Source: Chaetoceros tenuissimus
Taxonomy: Eukaryota; Bacillariophyta; Thalassiosirophyceae; Chaetocerotales; Chaetocerotaceae
Assembly: GCA_021927905.1 (NCBI GenBank)
Contig: BLLK01000079.1
Span: 1-41,318 of the forward strand
DNA length: 41,318 bases
Direction: 5' to 3'
Shown here: positions 18,362-29,050 of the stretch, in pieces
How the letters are laid out: each line of letters begins with the position of its first letter
Numbering within the stretch: the first letter of the stretch is position 1
Notes under the pieces: model-generated
Seen by the model: the letters and a program-made list of their open reading frames with translations, nothing else
Databases searched by the model: none
What the model was told of the DNA's origin: nothing
Translations under genes and position numbers: made by a program

Positions 18362-18577
18362 TTCAGATCTATATTATTCAGTGTGTGATTTGACGTAGAT
18401 GTTGTTGAAACAAGAGAAATAATAATTGGATGGATGTGCAGTGAAGAGTTTTTCTTTTTCACCGTTTTGTTCATTCCTTTCAGAAAGATAAGACTGGACT
18501 GACCCAAACAAAACACGACTGCGTCATTTTTACCCTCTCCGAGAACGTCTCAAAATATTTTAATTTAACCATTTCAT

Positions 18578-19819
18578 TTAGCGTTTATTCTTTTCTCTTG
18601 TTATGAATTTTTTATAGACAATATCATCATGAGCACGCTGTATTCGCTGCCCTTGTCCATCGGTAGCTTGATTCCCTCTATTATTGAGCCCCCTTTTCGC
18701 CTCAAATCCAATTCTTCCGCTATCAACAGCATCTTCATCCTCTTCATGAATTTGATGGTCTCGATTTTCCTGTGAATTTTCTTGCTTCTTTTTAGCAATC
18801 CATTCCTCATTGTGAAGGCGAAAATTTTGAGAGTAGGATGATCCTACATTTGCGGTGATATTTTTGTTCAACACCTTTCCTGCAGGTTGTAACGAGGGGG
18901 TTGAAGAACCTCCAAACTCTTGAACTGGAACTTGCAATGTTTGTTTTTTCGATGCTTTCGCGCGTTTGTTATTTGCTGGTCCTGAACCAAAACTCGTTGG
19001 TAGCATTGCAGATAGATCCACTTCATCATGAGCATTAGCTTTTGCTTCCATAGATCCATTGCTATGGTTATATTGTCTATTCTGCCTTTCCTGTTCATAT
19101 CTTGCAGCTGCCAACTGTGTTTCCCTTGCAGCTTTCAACCTTTGATCCACCGGTAAAATAACTTCTGCAATTCCCGTTCCACCTAAAACTTCACCCCCAG
19201 ACCCAACATCTTCCAAATTTATCTCTCCAGTGGAGCCCATCCGGTTTGACTCTTCGAGCAATTTTGCATACAAATCACTTGTCGTCTTCACTTCCTTCGT
19301 TTCCTCTGCACCGTTTTCTTCAGCTGATTTCTTTCCGCCATCACCATCGTCATCTTCTTGTTTCATTTGCGATTGGATATATTGTTCCATTGCCAACTTA
19401 TGTTTCTTAGTAAGAACATTTCCCTCTTCATCATTAGTACTTTTTCCAGTAATTGCAAAATTTCCTTCAAGCCTGTGCTTCAATTCCCTATTTGCTTCTG
19501 CAACTTGAGGATCTTCTTCTTCTTGATCTCCATCAGCCTCCTTTAGTTTTCGTAGTTTTATCTTTTTCGCCACCATCTGCGATCGTAATTGATTCTTAAT
19601 CTTTCTAGCCTTTTTTAAACTTTGAATTTTCTCAATCTCGGATATCTGTGGTTGCTCACCGTTTGCAGCGTCGTCGTTATTAGATGTCGCTTCATCATTA
19701 TTTTTATTTGTGTTGGGTTCAACTTTTGTATCTTCGTCATCGTCATCTATTTTCCTCTTTTTGAATTGCTTCTTTTTCTTCACCTTTTTGAACAAGGGCT
19801 TTTTTACTTCAGACGACAT
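18578..19819 (-). CDS. C9orf78/Tls1 (HCA59) family splicing-associated protein
   Basis: This is a 413 aa, very charged nuclear-type protein. The N-terminus is basic (LFKKVKKKKQFKKRKIDDDD) with acidic runs. The family-like part starts at NFAITGKSTNDEEGNVLTKK and HKLAMEQYIQSQMKQ, equivalent to the F-x-E-T...M-x-x-YI-E block of human C9orf78. It continues with GGTGIAEVILPVDQRLKAAR followed by ETQLAAARYEQE (human: IPEVDLGIDAKIKNI). The C-terminus ends in DDIVYKKFITREKNKR, like DDYHYEKFKKMNRRY. Relatives (fission yeast Tls1, human C9orf78) associate with the spliceosome. Homology is moderate and spread between disordered stretches, so the call is likely but not certain. The start codon lies 307 bp from the divergent beta-helix gene. 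Confidence 0.7.
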   Translation of the reverse strand: MSSEVKKPLFKKVKKKKQFKKRKIDDDDEDTKVEPNTNKNNDEATSNNDDAANGEQPQISEIEKIQSLKKARKIKNQLRSQMVAKKIKLRKLKEADGDQEEEDPQVAEANRELKHRLEGNFAITGKSTNDEEGNVLTKKHKLAMEQYIQSQMKQEDDDGDGGKKSAEENGAEETKEVKTTSDLYAKLLEESNRMGSTGEINLEDVGSGGEVLGGTGIAEVILPVDQRLKAARETQLAAARYEQERQNRQYNHSNGSMEAKANAHDEVDLSAMLPTSFGSGPANNKRAKASKKQTLQVPVQEFGGSSTPSLQPAGKVLNKNITANVGSSYSQNFRLHNEEWIAKKKQENSQENRDHQIHEEDEDAVDSGRIGFEAKRGLNNRGNQATDGQGQRIQRAHDDIVYKKFITREKNKR

Positions 19820-20126
19820 AGTACTGATTCTTTCGATAGAAGAGAGGGTCTGTCTGTCTATTTATAAAATGTATTCAATATGTATTAGACTAACAACAAC
19901 CACGGTTGGTTTTAGCTGTTTGTGTGTGTATTGCTCCTTTTCGTATGTTTAAGTACGTACAGATATGTGTATTCTTCTTCTTTCCTTTCCATCTCTTTCT
20001 CAGTTAGAGTTCTCATAAAATGAGAAGGCTGGAAAATCGCCTGTGCATCTTCTGTAAAAAATGTGTATCAACCATATCACATAGTTTCGAGTTTTGTTCA
20101 ACGTTTCCATAGATACAAGCTAAACA
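19820..20126. promoter_or_regulatory. Divergent intergenic region between C9orf78-like and beta-helix genes
   Basis: This 307 bp region between two divergent starts should hold both promoters. It has pyrimidine-rich runs but no specific element that I can name. Confidence 0.4.
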
Positions 20127-23103
20127 ATGAAAGCTCTCAAAATTGCCTCTACCAATGCACTTCTCTATCTTCTGTTTCAGGTCCTTTTGGTTCGTTCAAG
20201 AGCTGATGGATCCACATTAAATACAACTAGACTAGATTGTGGCGTGAGAAAACTTGCGTTAGAATTTGCAAAGTCAATCAATAATGATCAAGGTGCTCTT
20301 CGACATGTCTTTGATGCATTGAGATTAAGCGATTTGTGCCGTGTTCAGTATGATGAGGAAGACATCATTGCTAGTACAGATCGAAAGCTTCGCCATGTTG
20401 AGAAAATGGATACATGTTCTAAGGAAAAATGCACGTATGTAACTTCAAAGGCTAGTGATAAGGATGTAAATCGAGATGGTAGTATTGATCATCCATGGCA
20501 CAGCATTCATGAAGCTATCGAATTTGCTCGATCAACACCGAAATTCAGGACAATCGTATTGAGGGAAGGCATACATTACTTGAATGGGAAAACTTTGAAT
20601 CTAGATCAAAGAGATGCTGGTATGACAATTCGTGGGTATCTAGGAGAAGAAGTGTGGATTTCGGGAGGGATACCACTCAATGTTGATTTTGAGGAAACTG
20701 GGAATGGTTTGTTTCAAGCGAATATTTCAGATCTACTACAAGAAATCCATATTCCTTCACTAGTATCACTTTTTACCACTAACCGACGATATTTTCGTGC
20801 TAGATATCCAAATTCCAATCCTGAAATTGATCAATGGTAAGTTGGAGGAGGTAAGAGAGTGCTTCATATCATTCATCCTTACCATGCTAAAGTCTGATAT
20901 AAATTGTGCGTAGGGGGTATGCATCATTCGGTAGAGACGTTTACAGCATTAATGGAAAATATGCTGTAAGTAATCAAGCTGATCTTACATCTTTCTTAAT
21001 GCAATGTATCCTGATTATCGGATGGAATTTCTAGGTTGAATGGCATAAACCGAAACCGTCCTCTCCGCCCAACATCACCTTTGTTGATCTGACAAAGTCC
21101 AATGCGGGTATTCCTATCAAAAACAATTCAGCCATGCCAGGTTACAACTGGTACACAAATGGATATGGCGGATCATGTGCGAAAGTATGGGGCGATAATC
21201 CATCGTACTGGTGCTCAAATTCTTGTCAAGGTGGTTGGGCATTTGTTGACGCTGGTTGTGCAGAAAGAGGACGGCCTCAGATCCCCGTAGGGTTGAGTTA
21301 CAACTTGACTGCCCAAGCCACCAAAGATTTTAAAATGAAAAACTTGAGTGGAGGCATATTACATGCTTGGCACTCCCAATCATGGGCATTGCATATGTTC
21401 AACATTACCACTCACGACCCTATAAACGGCAAATTGAGATTTGGGAAGGGTGGAGGTCGCCAAGGAGCTAGGAATTGGTGCAGGTGTGATGAATGTACAT
21501 ATGCCGGACTTTGGTGCGGCCAACATCAAACACCTTCATGGAATGATGAACGCCTGATTGGCGGGAGTTGGATAATAGAGAATATATTCGATGAACTCGA
21601 TTCACCAGGTGAATTCTACTTTGATAAAAGCACCAATATGATATACGTAAAAGCAAATTCAACAATGGATTTGAAGGACTTCAAGTTTGCGATCTTGGAT
21701 CGATTGATAAACATTGAGAATACAAGTAACATTTGGATCTCCAACATAGGTTTCAAAGATTCTTCCCCAACATATATGAAAGAAATGTCAGCTCCATCGG
21801 GAGGAGATTGGTCGCTACATAGAGGTGGGGCCCTTTACATGGAAAGGGTTGCCAAAATTACCGTAAACAATTGCACTTTTAGGAGACTTGATGGTAATGC
21901 TATATTCTTGTCTCGAAAGACAAGGCATGTTACAATTGAAGATAGCCGCTTTGAATGGATTGGGGAGAGCGCAATTGCTACTTGGGGTCAGACAAAAGAG
22001 TTTGATGCAACAGATAATAACATTCCAATGTTTACGAGAATAATTCGAAATATTTTTCGAGAACTTGGCATATACCAAAAGCAAGCGTCCGCAGTTGGTC
22101 ATTGTAAAGCGGCTCTGACAACGATCAGAGAGAACATAATGTTCAATATGCCTCGCGCAGCGATTAATTTCAATGATATGGTTGGAGGAGGAGATATTGT
22201 CGAAAGAAATGTAAGTGAGGCTGCCGATTACATGTATTTCATTGATTATGCATATATCTGATATCTTTTGAAACACAGTTAATATTCAATACATGTCGCG
22301 AAAGTGGCGATCATGGACGTAAGTGAGGGCAAACATATTTTAATATCCATTCATATGCACTGAAAATTACTAAATCACTACTTTATGAGATAGCTATAAA
22401 TACATGGGATCGCTTGCCATTTCTTACAACACTTCGAGACGGAGTTAATGCAAGCTTCGACCCTCTAGTTCGAGCAATCCGCAAGAACTTTATTTTTGCA
22501 AACTATGGGGCTTCGCAAGGAGTAGACAATGACGATGGTTCTTCATGGTACCATGTCTACAAAAATTTATGGTATGCCTCAATGGGTTTCAAAATGGACT
22601 ATGGTGGCCATGATTCTATTTTCGAAGACAACTTAGTCCTATCTTATCCCTACGATGGACAGCAGTGTTTCACAATGGATTCCTTCAATAGGAATAATTT
22701 CACAACAAATGCACATATTGTACGAAGGAATCGTTGCTTCATAGGATTAGGTAATAAGATGTCAAGTGGTTGCGGCGATCCAACTTGTGCAAGTCCCTAT
22801 CCTGAATCCAAAGAGTCATTGGAATTGATTGGTACTCATCGCGATACTTGCTCAAATGCGAAGCTTGTGCTATCATCCAATAAATACTTTACACCTAGTG
22901 GTCAGGGGAAGATTCAACTAGATGATGGACTTTTTACACTTGAAGATGCACAGACAAAATGTGGCATGGATACAAATTCAACAGTTGAGACACTACCAAA
23001 CGAAATGCAGATTCTAGAGTCAGTGAGAGAAATGATCAGAGAGATGAACGAAAATAATCGAAACATGTTTTTCGAAAGCAGAGACCCCAGCAGTTATAAT
23101 TAA
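20127..23103 (+). CDS. Secreted right-handed beta-helix protein (five exons)
   Basis: This is an 895 aa protein in five exons: 20127-20836, 20914-20965, 21035-22210, 22279-22318 and 22394-23103. Introns are 77, 69, 68 and 75 bp, all GTAAGT...AG, and two exons are only 52 and 40 nt. The joins give QWGYASFGRDVYSING and FNTCRESGDHGPINTWDRLP. The latter reads as a continuous helix rung and supports the short exon. Residues 1-27 form a signal peptide. The start of the helix domain reads PWHSIHEAIEFARS then RTIVLREGIHYLNGKTLNL, the usual entry of pectate-lyase-like folds. Later rungs carry VNNCTFRRLDGNAIFLSRK-like repeats. A Cys/Trp-rich insert lies near 21150-21270. Polysaccharide binding, lyase or epimerase activity is possible, but no catalytic set could be assigned. 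Confidence 0.85.
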
Positions 23104-23321
23104 TAATAAAATAAAAAAGCAATGATGGATGGCATATGACATTGTTATGTAGCTAATCATATAGCCATTTTCATTATTGGTCCTGTAAACTCAGTCGTGC
23201 TGGGCGGGCAGATGGGACTGAGAAGAGAAGCCGATAACAAAACCAACAAACATCTCATTATGATCGCAACGGCATAACAAAGAGTGTCACCATAATTTAT
23301 ACAACTCAAAACAAATTGACT

Positions 23322-23816
23322 ATGATTTGTAAATGCTACATATTGCTCTTTACTCTGTTGAAAATAGCCGAAGGTTCTAGATTGAGAGGCAGCGGCTTAA
23401 AGAATGGAAATGATAACAATTATAACGGCCAAAATAAAGAGAAGGCTAATCGTAAATCTTTGGAAAACGAAAATGTTTTACGAGAAGTAATAGAGGGTGA
23501 AGACGTAAACAGAGCAAAGAGAGAAACAGAATCTGTGCCACCTCTCTGCAAACCATGGTGTTGGAAGAAAGAGCAGCCATGGTTCAACGAGGAAGATCCA
23601 TCAAAAAGTAAATGTGGATGGAAACCTTGTAACTTTTGTTCACCTTGTCGACCCACATATCATCCTACAATAAGCCCCCAAGATGCCGATTCTGCCATTA
23701 AAGCACCTGAATATTGTGCCAAGTTTTGCCGAAATCACCACTATCCGTGGCACAAGGAAGGCGGCGGAGGAAAATGCTATTGGCTCAGTTGTTCAGGATG
23801 TAGTGAATGTGATTGA
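23322..23816 (+). CDS. Small secreted protein with two Cys-rich repeats
   Basis: This is a 164 aa protein from the ATG at 23322; the frame reaches two codons further to a TTG. A signal peptide (MICKCYILLFTLLKIAEG) is followed directly by SRLRGSGL, which holds an RXL motif of the type cut during diatom silaffin maturation. A polar, charged stretch of about 50 aa follows. Two repeats come next, each C-x3-C-x(15-17)-C-x4-C-x2-C-x2-C with a shared PW and a shared Trp after the third Cys (KCGWKPCNFCSPC and KCYWLSCSGCSEC). A short Pro/Thr linker separates them. Twelve Cys in this pattern suggest a disulfide-bonded extracellular domain. The family name is unknown to me. The gene follows the beta-helix gene on the same strand. 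Confidence 0.78.
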   Translation: MICKCYILLFTLLKIAEGSRLRGSGLKNGNDNNYNGQNKEKANRKSLENENVLREVIEGEDVNRAKRETESVPPLCKPWCWKKEQPWFNEEDPSKSKCGWKPCNFCSPCRPTYHPTISPQDADSAIKAPEYCAKFCRNHHYPWHKEGGGGKCYWLSCSGCSECD

Positions 23817-23908
23817 GCATGCATACTCCATGCATGTATTGATTCATAGGTACTGGGCATTTCTTTGGGATAACCCAAAATGTTTGTATTATATATTTTA
23901 ATAATAAC

Positions 23909-23933
23909 TATATGAATTTTTTTTTTTCATATA
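23909..23933. repeat. Inverted repeat around a T tract in a convergent spacer
   Basis: TATATGAA (23909-23916) and TTCATATA (23926-23933) are perfect inverse copies flanking a run of T. They lie between the 3' ends of the Cys-rich gene and FAM50. A role in 3' end formation is possible but unproven. Confidence 0.4.
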
Positions 23934-23951
23934 TCATCATAGGTAATCGTT

Positions 23952-25079
23952 TTATTTCTTTTTATTCACTTTTCCCCCATGAATGGTGTATCTACCATAT
24001 TCTTTAGCAGGGTCAAAAACCTCCCATCGAGAAGCTGGAAAGATATGCTTATTTTTTTCATACCATTGACGCTCTACTACTTTTCCTGGGTGAGATTCAT
24101 CCTTTTCTACCCTTCTATCCAAAGGTCCTACACGTACATCATCGTGTACATCGAAATTAAACAACGGACCAGATTTTCCTCTCGCCTTGGTGACAATTAA
24201 GTCATAAAACGTGATGTCATGAGGAATGATTAAATCTTCCTTGACATAGAGCAGTGCGTCACTACTGGCATTTGCCATTTCCCTGAATTCTTTACCTAGA
24301 TCTCGTCGAACTTTGTCTAGAAATTGTGAAATGGAATCTCCTTTTTGCACCATCAGATTTCGCCTATGCCCGGATCCATCCCAATAGGAATAAGTTATTT
24401 CAAGAAGCTCTTTTTTGATCTTGTTTTGATTTTCTATCCATTCATTCTTCAGTCTTCGACGCTCAGCGGCAAGTTTATCTTCTCTCATTTTATCTGGAAG
24501 AAAGGATGTGTCTATATTGGGATCCTTTTTAATTTCAGTTTTTGTAGAATCGTTTGTTTTACTCTTATCCATGTCATCATCTTTTAGATCAGATACGAAA
24601 TCATCTGCATCGTCTGCATCAGCAAAGGACAAAGTATTTAGCATCTTCTTTTTCTTCTTCTTTTTTAATTTCAATTCCTTCTTTCTCTTTTTCTCTGCTC
24701 TCGCCTTTTCCTCTTCTGTCATGCCTACTTCATCTACTGCTGTGCCGTCTTCATTTAGTAAACCCTGTTTACGTTTCTTTGCAAGTTCTGCACTTTCTTC
24801 CTGAGCCTTTTTGAATTGCTCTGCAGTGACGAGTCCAACCGTCTTTGATCGAAACACTTGTTCTTCGTAAGACAACGCTGCATTTGAGTCAAATTTATCA
24901 TTCATGGATTTGCGACCTCGCTGTGCATCGTCTTTGATCTTTTTCCTTTTTTCTTCAAATTCTTGCTGTTGTGCTTGGCGCTGCTTGGAAAGAGCGGCTG
25001 CCCGGCTGCCCGCTACATTTCCTTCAACTGTATCAATGCCTGTTGATGGCAAGTTGAACTTGGCGCCAAAGTCTCCCAT
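23952..25079 (-). CDS. FAM50: FAM50/XAP5 family protein (XAP5 circadian timekeeper homologue)
   Basis: This is a 375 aa nuclear, spliceosome-associated protein. The N-terminus has the family's [20 protein letters not shown] and [15 protein letters not shown], followed by [18 protein letters not shown] and the [19 protein letters not shown] block. A Lys-rich middle with acidic segments precedes the XAP5 domain (about residues 200-375). In it are [34 protein letters not shown] and [20 protein letters not shown]. The closing [20 protein letters not shown] and [14 protein letters not shown] are near-diagnostic. Animal FAM50A and plant XCT act in pre-mRNA splicing and small-RNA or clock pathways. 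One exon; length is normal. Converges on the Cys-rich gene. Confidence 0.95.
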   Translation of the reverse strand: MGDFGAKFNLPSTGIDTVEGNVAGSRAAALSKQRQAQQQEFEEKRKKIKDDAQRGRKSMNDKFDSNAALSYEEQVFRSKTVGLVTAEQFKKAQEESAELAKKRKQGLLNEDGTAVDEVGMTEEEKARAEKKRKKELKLKKKKKKKMLNTLSFADADDADDFVSDLKDDDMDKSKTNDSTKTEIKKDPNIDTSFLPDKMREDKLAAERRRLKNEWIENQNKIKKELLEITYSYWDGSGHRRNLMVQKGDSISQFLDKVRRDLGKEFREMANASSDALLYVKEDLIIPHDITFYDLIVTKARGKSGPLFNFDVHDDVRVGPLDRRVEKDESHPGKVVERQWYEKNKHIFPASRWEVFDPAKEYGRYTIHGGKVNKKK

Positions 25080-25507
25080 TTAAATTTAGGTGAACGCAGA
25101 TAGCTTCGTCTTCTATTATTGATGTTTTTAAAGGTATTGCTTCCTCTTTGTCTTTCACGCAAAAGTATATGGAGTGCCCTAATCAAAAACTCGTGTGAAG
25201 TAATGAAGCACGAGTATAAACAGTGTACGTACTGTGTACTGTGTATTTTTTGCTGGCTGTCGGCTGTCTCGGTTTTTACTACTTTGGTATTCACAAGTAC
25301 GTACAACTGGCTTTAGGCTGAACATTTTTCTACGACAGATTTCTCCAAGCCATGCTGAAATAAAATCATGGCTTTCAGCAACAATTTCTTTATGCCAAAA
25401 TAAAGTATTCAAAATTATACAGAATGGATAGAAAATGAATGAAAATGGACTATAATATAGAAATATATCGCATTCATTCATTGATGATATCGTATATCAC
25501 TATCTAA
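25080..25507. other. Intergenic region between FAM50 and NAA25 (both -)
   Basis: This 428 bp region holds the FAM50 promoter and the NAA25 3' end. Several short overlapping frames on both strands have no conserved features. Confidence 0.5.
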
Positions 25508-28500
25508 TTAACTTTCTACTTCAAAAGATTCCATATCGGATGTAATTTGATCCAAATGAGGCATGATTCGTTTGTGGATCTCACTTCTATATGATTTCAT
25601 ATCATTCATCACTTTTTCAGCGACATCATTTCCTTCGTCGCCAAGAAGTCCCAATGGCTCCCCAACAAATTCAATAGCAGCAATACTCTCGATAAGAGCA
25701 TCGAAGGATTTCTTTGCATGAGCTACTACATTCTTGAACTCAAGAGCAATGTTTGCCATGGCACCGGCAACTGGTTTTGTATCTCGTTTTCTCTTTCCCC
25801 ACGAAAATTGATCGCAAGCACTTGCAGTTGTCTGAAAGATTGCAAACAGAGTGACGAGGTTGTCGGACAACAAACGACTTGCTATTTGAATATCGTCACC
25901 TTGTTCATCCTTCAATATTTTCGTGGTTTCAACAAGTAATAACTTTGCATTTTCCAAATATTCGACACAATATCTTTCACGTGTTGCTAAACTGTCATCA
26001 GATTGAACTGTATCTGTTGACAAGCAGCTTCCAGAGACAATCACTACAAATGCCTTGATAATATTTATAGTAGCTTCTATCAGCACTTTTTGAGCTTTAT
26101 TGATGTCGCATTCTTTTTCTAAACATTTTTCGGTCAGCCTTATGGATTCACAAAGACTCTCGCTTCGAGTGTATAATGAGTCACTTTTTTCTACTTTCAC
26201 AATCTTGCCCTTTTTCGGAGGTTTGATCACTTGTGCTGCAAGTACAAGTCGACATAGCATTGAATGCAAATGGGACCGAATAATGGACTGTGTGGATTGG
26301 AAATCAAAGTCACTTCTTTGCAAAATCTCAAATTCATTCACTGTGAAGTCACGGTTGTCCGAAAGTACATCCAAATCATCTGTATCACCTTTTGCAATTG
26401 ATAGTACAGAGGGTGCAGTGAAAAATGAAGCTGAGTCTCGAATGATTTTCTCATTTCTTTCTGCGTCCCGTTCATTGCCAACAAGACCAAAAAGAAGGCC
26501 TAGACTCTCATTACCTGTACAGTTGTCATTCACGAGTGGTGCGACGTCCATAATTATGCTTTTTGCTTCTAAAAGTTGCATACTAGGTGACATTCGAGTT
26601 TGTTGCCAAGAAATCATTTCTCTTCCTCTTCGCATATTTCCATTTTCAAAAGCTTTAGGCATGTATGTTGCTAAATCTTTTGAGCTTGTAGAATGGATTT
26701 TAACTATTTTCCCTGCCTGGTCTGCAACTTCATTGTAAAGTCCAGCATTCATCAGATTGTTCATGACAAAGTAAGAACACGAATCGAGTTGGATTTGCTT
26801 TACATCCATATCCTTAAATACTTCATATGCACGGATTGCCGATCCAGTCATGAAAAGATATTTCGATGCTGCGATCTTGATATAGGCGTTGTAAGGAGAA
26901 TGAACCAACGCATATTCCAAGAGGGCCACTGATTTCATGTTTGCCACGGTCTGTGTTTTGCTATCTTCATGGCGGTTGAGATGAGACTCCAATTGTATAG
27001 CCAATAAGACAAGGTCGTCTCCAGGAAGACTTTCTTTCTGACCACCATCTTTAGGATTGCTTCCTAGGTCCATTGTAGCTTTCCAACAATTAATCATATC
27101 TTTTGAATTTGGAACTAATGAAATGAATATCTCATCCAAAGCTTTAGTAGAACTTTTGTCTGTGCATTTATCAGATACAGCGGCCCAAATAGCAAAACAA
27201 AACTTGACTGAACATATATAAGATCTCAAGCGTGATTTTCTTTCCTGCTTTGCTTTTAGTGATTCAGTGCCGTCTTTTACTTCTTTAACTGTTGGATCAT
27301 TTTTTTCACGCAGTGCAACAGCCCACTTCAAGATATCATTTAGTTCGTCCGATATTTTTCCTTCTACAGAAGTTTTCTCTACAAGAAGTCCGATATATTT
27401 ACGCAAATCTTGAAAACAACAAAAAACCAATGGGGAGTATAATGATGCATATTCAATAATGGCATTTGTCAGTACTTTTGCGGACCCTGTATCGTCATTT
27501 GATAGTCTAAGAGCGGCTAACTCAACTGAAATAAGATTCGGTCCTCTCAAAGGCACTTTAGGACCCTTTCCTGCTGCACGAATTTCGTTTTGTTCATTCA
27601 AAACACGGTCAAGAACTTGCTGGCAATTTGCAATAGATGCATCCAAATTATCTTTGTCAACAAGTCTCGCACAATGCAGTAATCCTTCCCAATAAGTCCA
27701 CTGATCTGGGAGTAGCACTAATAACTCGTTGCTGTATATTTCAAAAGCTTCTTGATATCTATCTACTTGTTGAAGTAAAGACACTTTCATCTCCAATAGT
27801 TCCTTTTGTGTTAATTGAATAACAGATCCTACGTGATTTTTTACATCTTCCTCGTCATTAATTTGTTTCTTCGTGTCTCCCTTTTCTATATCTCCAACTC
27901 GATCTAGAAAATCAATTGCCTCTTGAAACTTGGATTGCATCTCCAAACATTCAACATAGAGTCGCACATCATCTGCACTTGGAGGAAACACATTGCCATC
28001 ACCAGAAAATTGACTGATCTGCTTCATTGTCATCATTTCTGAAAGACGTGGCAACATGCTCAACTTTTTTGAAAGTTTCTCTTGTTCGTCTTTAGTCTCA
28101 TCCCTTCCGTCCTTCTCTAAAAGTTCAAGAAGTGCCTTTGCACTTTTATAATGCTCCATGATTGCCAAAATCATCCAACTCTGATATAGTCCTTCACTAG
28201 TAAGTTTGACGAGACTCATTGCATGAAATTGGGCATCTTCCCAGCATTTCAGTTTCTCTCTCGCATTAAAAATCTTTTCGTCTAGCTTTGAAGAGTTTGG
28301 AGTAAACTCAACTGAAGACGCAATTAATTTCAGATTACTCAGATATCCTTCTGTCAACAGCGCATATAATTGGTCGTTCAAATTGTCCATATTTGGAGAA
28401 GACTTATTAGCAGCGATGAATGCTTGCAACGTTTTGATAGCATAGGAGTACAACTTTACCAATGTTCTTGGAAGCCGAAGTGATTTGATTGAAATTGCAA

Positions 28501-29050
28501 TAGTTGCTACGGTTGTTTCTTCAGTTACTTCCAACGGCTGCATAGAAGGCTTAAATTGGGAAGAAATATTCTTTTCATTGAAAGTTGAGAAATATTCCAA
28601 ACGTTCATGATATGGCATGTCTAATACCGACAAAATATCCAGGTCGATTTCCATTTTCGCAGAAGAAGACTTGTCGCTCGATGATTTTGCAGGAGCTGCT
28701 TGACTCCCACCTGATTTCTTTCCTTTTCCTTTGCCTTTTTTCTTTCCACCAGCATTTGAAGTATTTGACTTTGCCTGTTTATTGGTATCGTCCTCAGTTG
28801 TAAGAGAACTATCAAGCGACAGAAGCCAGATTCTCTCATCAAGTTCTTCCCACTCATTGCCAAATACCGATAGTAGCTTTCTTATTTCAATACATGCTTC
28901 TCTAGCTTTTCCACAGCGGTCTAAACAGTGACATCTCAATGCAATTGTGATTGGCCAGTGACATTGAGGTTCAGATAGAGTTAGTTTCAATGCCTTTGAG
29001 TACTGGCAAGAATCTATCGCAGAATATATTGGCCGAAGTTTGTTCTCCAT
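25508..29050 (-). CDS. NAA25: NatB N-terminal acetyltransferase auxiliary subunit NAA25 (Mdm20)
   Basis: This is a 1180 aa single-exon protein. NAA25 is the large TPR-type scaffold that anchors the catalytic NAA20 at the ribosome, where NatB acetylates nascent Met-Asp/Glu/Asn/Gln ends. The N-terminus reads NKLRPIYSAIDSCQYSKALK, the usual first TPR. A Lys/Gly-rich low-complexity insert lies near residues 95-130. The most family-like part is near residues 680-830: LLEYALVHSPYNAYIKIAAS, KDMDVKQIQLDSCSYFVMNN and GREMISWQQTRMSPSMQLLE. Human NAA25 has the equivalent HSPSNAQFK and LDAKHIQHDT blocks in the same order. Most of the rest is helical repeat. The length is somewhat larger than human (about 970 aa) because of inserts. 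Confidence 0.85.
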   Translation of the reverse strand: MENKLRPIYSAIDSCQYSKALKLTLSEPQCHWPITIALRCHCLDRCGKAREACIEIRKLLSVFGNEWEELDERIWLLSLDSSLTTEDDTNKQAKSNTSNAGGKKKGKGKGKKSGGSQAAPAKSSSDKSSSAKMEIDLDILSVLDMPYHERLEYFSTFNEKNISSQFKPSMQPLEVTEETTVATIAISIKSLRLPRTLVKLYSYAIKTLQAFIAANKSSPNMDNLNDQLYALLTEGYLSNLKLIASSVEFTPNSSKLDEKIFNAREKLKCWEDAQFHAMSLVKLTSEGLYQSWMILAIMEHYKSAKALLELLEKDGRDETKDEQEKLSKKLSMLPRLSEMMTMKQISQFSGDGNVFPPSADDVRLYVECLEMQSKFQEAIDFLDRVGDIEKGDTKKQINDEEDVKNHVGSVIQLTQKELLEMKVSLLQQVDRYQEAFEIYSNELLVLLPDQWTYWEGLLHCARLVDKDNLDASIANCQQVLDRVLNEQNEIRAAGKGPKVPLRGPNLISVELAALRLSNDDTGSAKVLTNAIIEYASLYSPLVFCCFQDLRKYIGLLVEKTSVEGKISDELNDILKWAVALREKNDPTVKEVKDGTESLKAKQERKSRLRSYICSVKFCFAIWAAVSDKCTDKSSTKALDEIFISLVPNSKDMINCWKATMDLGSNPKDGGQKESLPGDDLVLLAIQLESHLNRHEDSKTQTVANMKSVALLEYALVHSPYNAYIKIAASKYLFMTGSAIRAYEVFKDMDVKQIQLDSCSYFVMNNLMNAGLYNEVADQAGKIVKIHSTSSKDLATYMPKAFENGNMRRGREMISWQQTRMSPSMQLLEAKSIIMDVAPLVNDNCTGNESLGLLFGLVGNERDAERNEKIIRDSASFFTAPSVLSIAKGDTDDLDVLSDNRDFTVNEFEILQRSDFDFQSTQSIIRSHLHSMLCRLVLAAQVIKPPKKGKIVKVEKSDSLYTRSESLCESIRLTEKCLEKECDINKAQKVLIEATINIIKAFVVIVSGSCLSTDTVQSDDSLATRERYCVEYLENAKLLLVETTKILKDEQGDDIQIASRLLSDNLVTLFAIFQTTASACDQFSWGKRKRDTKPVAGAMANIALEFKNVVAHAKKSFDALIESIAAIEFVGEPLGLLGDEGNDVAEKVMNDMKSYRSEIHKRIMPHLDQITSDMESFEVES

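Noticed and set aside
23373-23390. RLR sequence after the signal peptide read as an oomycete RxLR effector motif
   Set aside because: The context is a free-living alga with a Cys-rich mature part, and no downstream EER motif was seen. An RXL processing site is the more likely meaning.
26100-26738. 212-codon frame on the plus strand inside NAA25
   Set aside because: It is a shadow of the NAA25 coding strand, which has clear family similarity throughout.
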